A stretch of 11,192 bases of DNA from Chitinophagaceae bacterium UBA2467 (GTDB lineage: Bacteria > Bacteroidota > Bacteroidia > Chitinophagales > Chitinophagaceae): the NCBI GenBank assembly GCA_002342205.1, contig DDPN01000160.1:18708-29899 (forward strand), in the 5' to 3' direction. The number at the start of each line of letters is the position of its first letter. The stretch's first letter is position 1. The position numbers and the translations under genes were made by a program. Shown one piece after another: positions 7,848 to 11,192 of this stretch. Under the pieces are notes generated by a model. The model did no database searches, was not told the origin of the DNA, and worked only from the letters and a program-made list of their open reading frames with translations.

Positions 7848-8807
7848 ATGCGCGTTATACTCTTTGTAATTCTGCTAAACCTAATTGTAGCCAATTTGTC
7901 AATTAACGCACAGGTTCAGTTAACGGATACCTTATTTAAAACACAAGAAAAAAGAAAGAAAGAATTACAACAACGGATTAAATGGATGACCGCGGCAAAT
8001 ATTACGGGATACGGTGCCGCAATGACTGGGCTCTATACAGCTTGGTATAAGCAATATCCCCAATCTTCATTTCATACGTTCAATGATTGGGGTGAGTGGA
8101 AACAAATGGATAAAGTTGGGCATGTTTACAGTGCCTATATAGAAAGCATGGGAAGTATGGAGTTGTGGAATTGGGCAGGACTTGACAGAAAGAAGAGAGT
8201 TTGGATTGGCGGACTAAGTGGAGCTGCCTACCAAACCGTAATAGAAATTTTAGATGGATTTAGTGCCCAATGGGGATGGAGCTGGGGTGATTTTTCTGCA
8301 AATATTGCTGGTAGTAGTTTATTAATTGCACAGGAGCTAGGATGGAAAGAACAACGAATTGAATTAAAACTATCTTATCATAACGTTCGCTATAGCGACC
8401 CGATTCTCAACAATCGTTCAACACAATTATTCGGATCCACAACTTCCAGCAGGTTTTTAAAAGACTACAATGGACAAACCTATTGGGCCAGTGTATCCCC
8501 GGCACCTTTTCTAAAAAAAGGGAACTGGCCCGCCTGGTTAAACATTGCGGTGGGTTATGGTGCATCTGGCATGTTGGGTGGATTTGAAAATATTTCAAAA
8601 GATATAAATGGAAATATAGTTTTTGACAGAAGAGAGTTGCCTCGCTACCGACAATGGTATATAGCTCCAGATCTTAACTGGAAAAAAATAAAGACGAACA
8701 AAAAAGGAGTACGACTGCTTTTCACACTATTGAATGCATTTAAATTACCTGCACCTACTCTCGAATTTTCTAGAGGGCGTTTCAAGATGCACCCACTCTA
8801 TTTTTGA
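7848..8807 (+). CDS. Exported DUF2279 family protein
   Basis: A 319-residue protein with a clear Sec signal peptide (1-21: hydrophobic run, cleavage expected between Ala21 and Gln22), so it is periplasmic or envelope-associated. Residues about 48-170 match DUF2279: the D-K-V-G-H-V-Y-S-A-Y stretch at 88-97, A-A-Y-Q-T-V-I-E-I-L-D-G at 126-137, and W-G-W-S-W-G-D-F-S-A-N at 142-152, then a hydrophobic segment to about 162. The conserved His92, Glu133, Asp136 and Asp148 look like polar functional residues in a partly membrane-embedded fold, but no activity is established for the family. The C-terminal half (about 170-319) is strand-rich and ends in aromatic Phe. A TTG 12 codons upstream would extend the frame, but ATG at 7848 places the signal peptide at the N-terminus and has a GGGAG five bases before it. 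The Fe-S gene starts 36 bases downstream. Confidence 0.85.
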   Translation: MRVILFVILLNLIVANLSINAQVQLTDTLFKTQEKRKKELQQRIKWMTAANITGYGAAMTGLYTAWYKQYPQSSFHTFNDWGEWKQMDKVGHVYSAYIESMGSMELWNWAGLDRKKRVWIGGLSGAAYQTVIEILDGFSAQWGWSWGDFSANIAGSSLLIAQELGWKEQRIELKLSYHNVRYSDPILNNRSTQLFGSTTSSRFLKDYNGQTYWASVSPAPFLKKGNWPAWLNIAVGYGASGMLGGFENISKDINGNIVFDRRELPRYRQWYIAPDLNWKKIKTNKKGVRLLFTLLNAFKLPAPTLEFSRGRFKMHPLYF

Positions 8808-8843
8808 TCAGTTTTGGCTTAATTTAGCAAATCAATTTCAACC

Positions 8844-10163
8844 ATGAATTTATTGCAACCCCTTCTTTTTGCAGTGGTGACTTTTGTTTCTGTTTTTTGG
8901 GCTACTCGTAGTGCTAAAAAAATTATTCGAAACATTAGGCTGGGAAAACCGACAACTATAAAAGGTGATAAATTTTCTCGTTGGAAAAATGTTTTTCTTC
9001 TTGCATTTGGACAGCAAAAAATGTTCCGTAAGCCTGGCGTTGCAATTTTACACTTATTTGTATACTTGGGCTTTGTAATTATCAATATTGAAATTGTTGA
9101 AATCATTATAGATGGCCTGACGGGTGAGCACCGAATTTTTGCACCGTATTTAGGTCCCCTCTACACCTTATTGATTAATTCATTTGAATTACTGGCCGTA
9201 CTTGTAATTGTCGCTTGTGTTTTGTTTTTAATTCGCAGAAATATACTGCCTATCAAACGTCTAAAAAGTAAAGACTTGGATGGATGGCCGCGAAACGATG
9301 CTACTATTATTTTGGTTACAGAGATCGTTCTAATGAGTCTTTTCCTTTTGATGAATGCTAGTGATACATTGCTACAGAATAGATCAGTTAGCCCCTACTC
9401 TGCACACCCATCTGGGTCATTTTGGTTTTCTTCGCTGCTCCATGCACTTCTTCAAAATACTGCCAGCTCAACGCTAATCTTAGTAGAACGTAGTACATGG
9501 TGGCTGCACATTTTAGGTATTTATGGATTTTTAAACTATTTGCCTACCTCCAAACACCTACACATTTTACTTGCGTTCCCAAACGCTTACTATGCTTCGT
9601 CAGATCCTGCTGGCAAAATGGAGAATATGCCCTCAATACAACAGGAGGTACTCTATGCTATGCAACCAGAATTAGCTCCCGCCAGCCAGGAGGGAGTTCC
9701 GTCAAGATTTGGAGCTAGAGATGTTCAAGACCTCACTTGGAAGAATTTATTAGACGCATATAGCTGTACAGAATGCGGTAGATGTAGTAGCGCCTGCCCA
9801 GCAAATCAGACCGGGAAACTTTTATCGCCTAGAAAAATCATGATGGACACACGTGACCGATTAGAAGAAGTGGGTCTATCCATTGATAAAAATGGGCAAT
9901 GGAAAGAGGATGGACGTTCTTTGCTACATGACTACATTTCTGTGGAAGAATTGAATGCATGTACTACCTGCAACGCATGCGTCCAAGAGTGTCCTGTCAG
10001 TATTAGTCCTTTGGATATTATTCTTCAACTTAGAAGAAATCTTGTAATGGAAGAAAGCAACACTCCAGCAGAATGGGCCGGCCTATTCAGTAATGTTGAA
10101 AATAACTTTGCACCTTGGAAGTTCAGCCCTTCGGATCGAGAAAACTGGATTCATCAATCCTGA
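8844..10163 (+). CDS. Membrane-bound HdrD-like iron-sulfur protein (two [4Fe-4S] motifs)
   Basis: A 439-residue membrane redox protein. The N-terminal half has about five transmembrane helices (roughly 3-21, 66-90, 104-131, 152-170 and 217-234), similar to the nitrate-reductase-gamma type cytochrome b domain. His70, His200, His222 and His240 in or beside helices are candidate haem ligands, which I cannot pair with certainty. The soluble C-terminal part carries two classical CxxCxxCxxxCP motifs: Cys308/311/314/318 and Cys373/376/379/383, so it should hold two [4Fe-4S] clusters. This resembles HdrC/HdrE-type subunits passing electrons between a membrane quinol and a soluble partner. In Bacteroidota such proteins are usually followed by a separate CCG-domain protein that is presumably the partner; here the next gene is a convergent transporter. 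Length and C-terminus (W-K-F-S-P-S-D-R) look complete. The in vivo electron donor and acceptor are unknown. Confidence 0.88.
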   Translation: MNLLQPLLFAVVTFVSVFWATRSAKKIIRNIRLGKPTTIKGDKFSRWKNVFLLAFGQQKMFRKPGVAILHLFVYLGFVIINIEIVEIIIDGLTGEHRIFAPYLGPLYTLLINSFELLAVLVIVACVLFLIRRNILPIKRLKSKDLDGWPRNDATIILVTEIVLMSLFLLMNASDTLLQNRSVSPYSAHPSGSFWFSSLLHALLQNTASSTLILVERSTWWLHILGIYGFLNYLPTSKHLHILLAFPNAYYASSDPAGKMENMPSIQQEVLYAMQPELAPASQEGVPSRFGARDVQDLTWKNLLDAYSCTECGRCSSACPANQTGKLLSPRKIMMDTRDRLEEVGLSIDKNGQWKEDGRSLLHDYISVEELNACTTCNACVQECPVSISPLDIILQLRRNLVMEESNTPAEWAGLFSNVENNFAPWKFSPSDRENWIHQS

Positions 10164-10194
10164 TGCGGCTTCTTTAGCCAGTGGGACTCCCACT
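10152..10194 (+). terminator. Three tandem stem-loops over the convergent stop codons; the last is terminator-like
   Basis: Three perfect small inverted repeats follow one another: CATCA/TGATG (10152-10156 with 10161-10165), GGCT/AGCC (10167-10170 with 10176-10179) and AGTGGG/CCCACT (10180-10185 with 10189-10194). The third has a three-base loop and is followed on the plus strand by TATCTAATTTTT, so it may end transcription of the Fe-S gene, 16 bases after its stop codon. The T-run is not immediately adjacent to the stem, which weakens the call. All of it lies inside the 3' coding end of the LysE-family gene on the other strand. Confidence 0.4.
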
Positions 10195-10888
10195 TATCTA
10201 ATTTTTCGCCCGCCTTATTCTTCTCTTCTTTGGGATTATTCATTCGATGCACTGCATCCTTTTTTTGTAGTAGTCTAAAAAGCTGCCAACCGGCAGAAAC
10301 TAGAAAAACTACTCCAATTACCCCGCTTACGATAGATTGATTATTAGATATTGCCGAGGCAACCAACTGGCCTCCAAAAATAAAAACAGAATTTCCTAAA
10401 AAAGTGCCTATTCCAATACCAATAATGTAGGCATTATAATGGGAGTGCTTGGGTTCGATAAATCCTTTTGCTAAAAGCACTGAACTCCATCCAAACCAGA
10501 ATGGAATCTGAACAGGGTTAATCGCGCTCATCAAAAACCCAAGTAAAATTTTTGGCAATGTGCTACTTAAGATTGGATTACCGGCATGGGATGCAGGAAG
10601 CGTTGCTGCATAAAAACTTGAACCTGCTAGTGCGAGAAGGAGTGCAAGAGTCATCCAATCGAAAAACAATAACAATCTCACCTGCCTACGTATCCAGTCC
10701 ATAGCCACCAATGAAAGTCTGACATAAATAATCTCTGCCAACAAAGAGCCAATCGAGAATTGAATAGCCGCCTTTACCCCATCAGTTATTGAAATTTGCA
10801 TGGCCGCCACATTAAGTGTACCAAGAGGTAAAGAGCCAATAAAACTTACCAATAAGCCGGTGAATAAAACTCTTACTAAGATTAACAT
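10154..10888 (-). CDS. LysE/RhtB-family amino-acid-type exporter
   Basis: A 244-residue inner-membrane protein with about six hydrophobic segments (roughly 5-25, 40-62, 72-92, 112-140, 152-176 and 185-205), the layout of LysE/RhtB/CadD transporters, which export amino acids and related small molecules by proton antiport. The signature near the N-terminus reads G-S-L-P-L-G-T-L-N (18-26), corresponding to the G-x-x-P-G-P loop of the family. The second-half motif G-F-L-M-S-A-I-N-P (117-125) matches the conserved N-P of helix four. The C-terminus (from about 209) is a charged cytoplasmic tail rich in Lys and Glu, longer than in LysE itself. A TTG sits one codon upstream, but the ATG at 10886-10888 is the more likely start. 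It overlaps the Fe-S gene tail to tail by 10 bases and lies 12 bases after the ATP-grasp gene, with which it is probably co-transcribed. Substrate unknown. Confidence 0.85.
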   Translation of the reverse strand: MLILVRVLFTGLLVSFIGSLPLGTLNVAAMQISITDGVKAAIQFSIGSLLAEIIYVRLSLVAMDWIRRQVRLLLFFDWMTLALLLALAGSSFYAATLPASHAGNPILSSTLPKILLGFLMSAINPVQIPFWFGWSSVLLAKGFIEPKHSHYNAYIIGIGIGTFLGNSVFIFGGQLVASAISNNQSIVSGVIGVVFLVSAGWQLFRLLQKKDAVHRMNNPKEEKNKAGEKLDKWESHWLKKPHQD

Positions 10889-10900
10889 CAAACAAATCTT

Positions 10901-11192
10901 TTATATACCAGAAACATCTAGTTTTTCCAATTGTTCAAAATGAACGCGTGCCTTTTGTAAAAAGTTCCAACCCCTTTTAAACTCCCAATACCTATGTCCG
11001 TTTCGATGATTATGTGCACTAATTTGATATAATGCCGACCAATGAGACAATAATACACGATAGGCCCCGAATAGACTCATGCCGCAATCATAAATATGAT
11101 TAGGCTCAGCGCCACATCCATTGAATTCCAAAATACTAAACTCTTTTCCTTCCTTTAAAGCCTGTACAGAAGAGGCCTTGATATCATAACGG
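10901..11192 (-). CDS. C-terminal part of an ATP-grasp ligase-like protein, cut by the window edge
   Basis: The frame is open to the right edge, giving 96 residues of C-terminus; the start lies outside the window. The visible start reads R-Y-D-I-K, then a short loop, then I-L-E-F-N-G (20-25). This R-x-D ... L-E-x-N pattern is the magnesium-binding end of the ATP-grasp fold (as in D-Ala-D-Ala ligase, where D, E and N bind the metal), with Asp3, Glu22 and Asn24 as candidate ligands. The following A-E-P-N-H-I-Y-D (28-35) is a stretch I associate with uncharacterised D-alanine-D-alanine-ligase-like or carboxylate-amine ligases. The rest is helical and charged. ATP-grasp enzymes join a carboxylate to an amine or thiol via an acyl-phosphate; the substrates here are unknown. 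It lies 12 bp upstream of the LysE-family gene in the same direction. A shorter frame from a TTG at 11129-11131 also exists, but in-frame continuity upstream shows it is not the start. Confidence 0.65.
   Translation of the reverse strand, partial: RYDIKASSVQALKEGKEFSILEFNGCGAEPNHIYDCGMSLFGAYRVLLSHWSALYQISAHNHRNGHRYWEFKRGWNFLQKARVHFEQLEKLDVSGI

Noticed and set aside
8820..8827. TAATTTAG between the DUF2279 and Fe-S genes as a possible promoter
   Set aside because: One mismatch, no properly spaced -33 element, and it would leave a leader of only about 10 bases; read-through from the upstream gene is as likely.
8819..9106. Minus-strand open frame of about 95 codons antisense to the Fe-S gene start
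   Set aside because: It overlaps the N-terminal membrane region of a confident gene, and its translation shows no fold or motif.
1..11192. CRISPR arrays, tRNA or rRNA genes, insertion sequences, long direct repeats
   Set aside because: Looked for on both strands; nothing with regular repeat spacing, cloverleaf features, transposase motifs or terminal inverted repeats was seen.

Overview
The window looks like ordinary chromosome from a member of the Bacteroidota, probably order Chitinophagales. The base composition is moderately AT-rich. Two genes belong to families found almost entirely in this phylum (a DUF5686/CarboxypepD_reg-like outer-membrane protein and a DUF2279 protein). Shine-Dalgarno sequences are mostly absent, and the clearest promoter (left edge) matches the phylum-specific TTG...TAnnTTTG consensus. 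This placement comes from gene families and motifs only; no 16S gene or marker comparison is available.

Layout: positions 111-7799 hold five genes, all on the minus strand and almost gapless. In transcription order they are a phospho-sugar mutase (6078-7799), protein-L-isoaspartate O-methyltransferase pcm (5425-6081, overlapping the mutase by 4 bp), a penicillin-acylase-family Ntn hydrolase (2947-5388), a small four-helix membrane protein of unknown function (2577-2936), and a DUF5686 outer-membrane protein (111-2576, GTG start directly after the preceding stop). Spacings are -4, 36, 10 and 0 bp, so they are probably co-transcribed. Left of them, 1-110 carries a good leftward promoter and what may be the first codons of another gene.

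A 48-bp divergent gap separates this block from two plus-strand genes: an exported DUF2279 protein (7848-8807) and a membrane-bound HdrD-like protein with two [4Fe-4S] motifs (8844-10163). The latter converges with, and overlaps by 10 bp, a LysE-family exporter (10154-10888, minus). The exporter follows, after 12 bp, the 3' end of an ATP-grasp gene that runs off the right edge. Three small perfect stem-loops sit across the convergent stop codons, and the last resembles a terminator embedded in the exporter's coding sequence.

Functionally this is a mix of central sugar-phosphate metabolism, protein repair, envelope or periplasmic enzymes, a membrane redox protein and an amino-acid-type exporter. 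I do not see a mobile element, CRISPR array, RNA gene or defence system. The most interesting leads are the ATP-grasp/LysE pair, the Fe-S protein that lacks its usual CCG-domain partner next door, the stem-loop cluster between convergent genes, and the small unknown membrane protein in the five-gene block. No gap between genes exceeds 110 bp.
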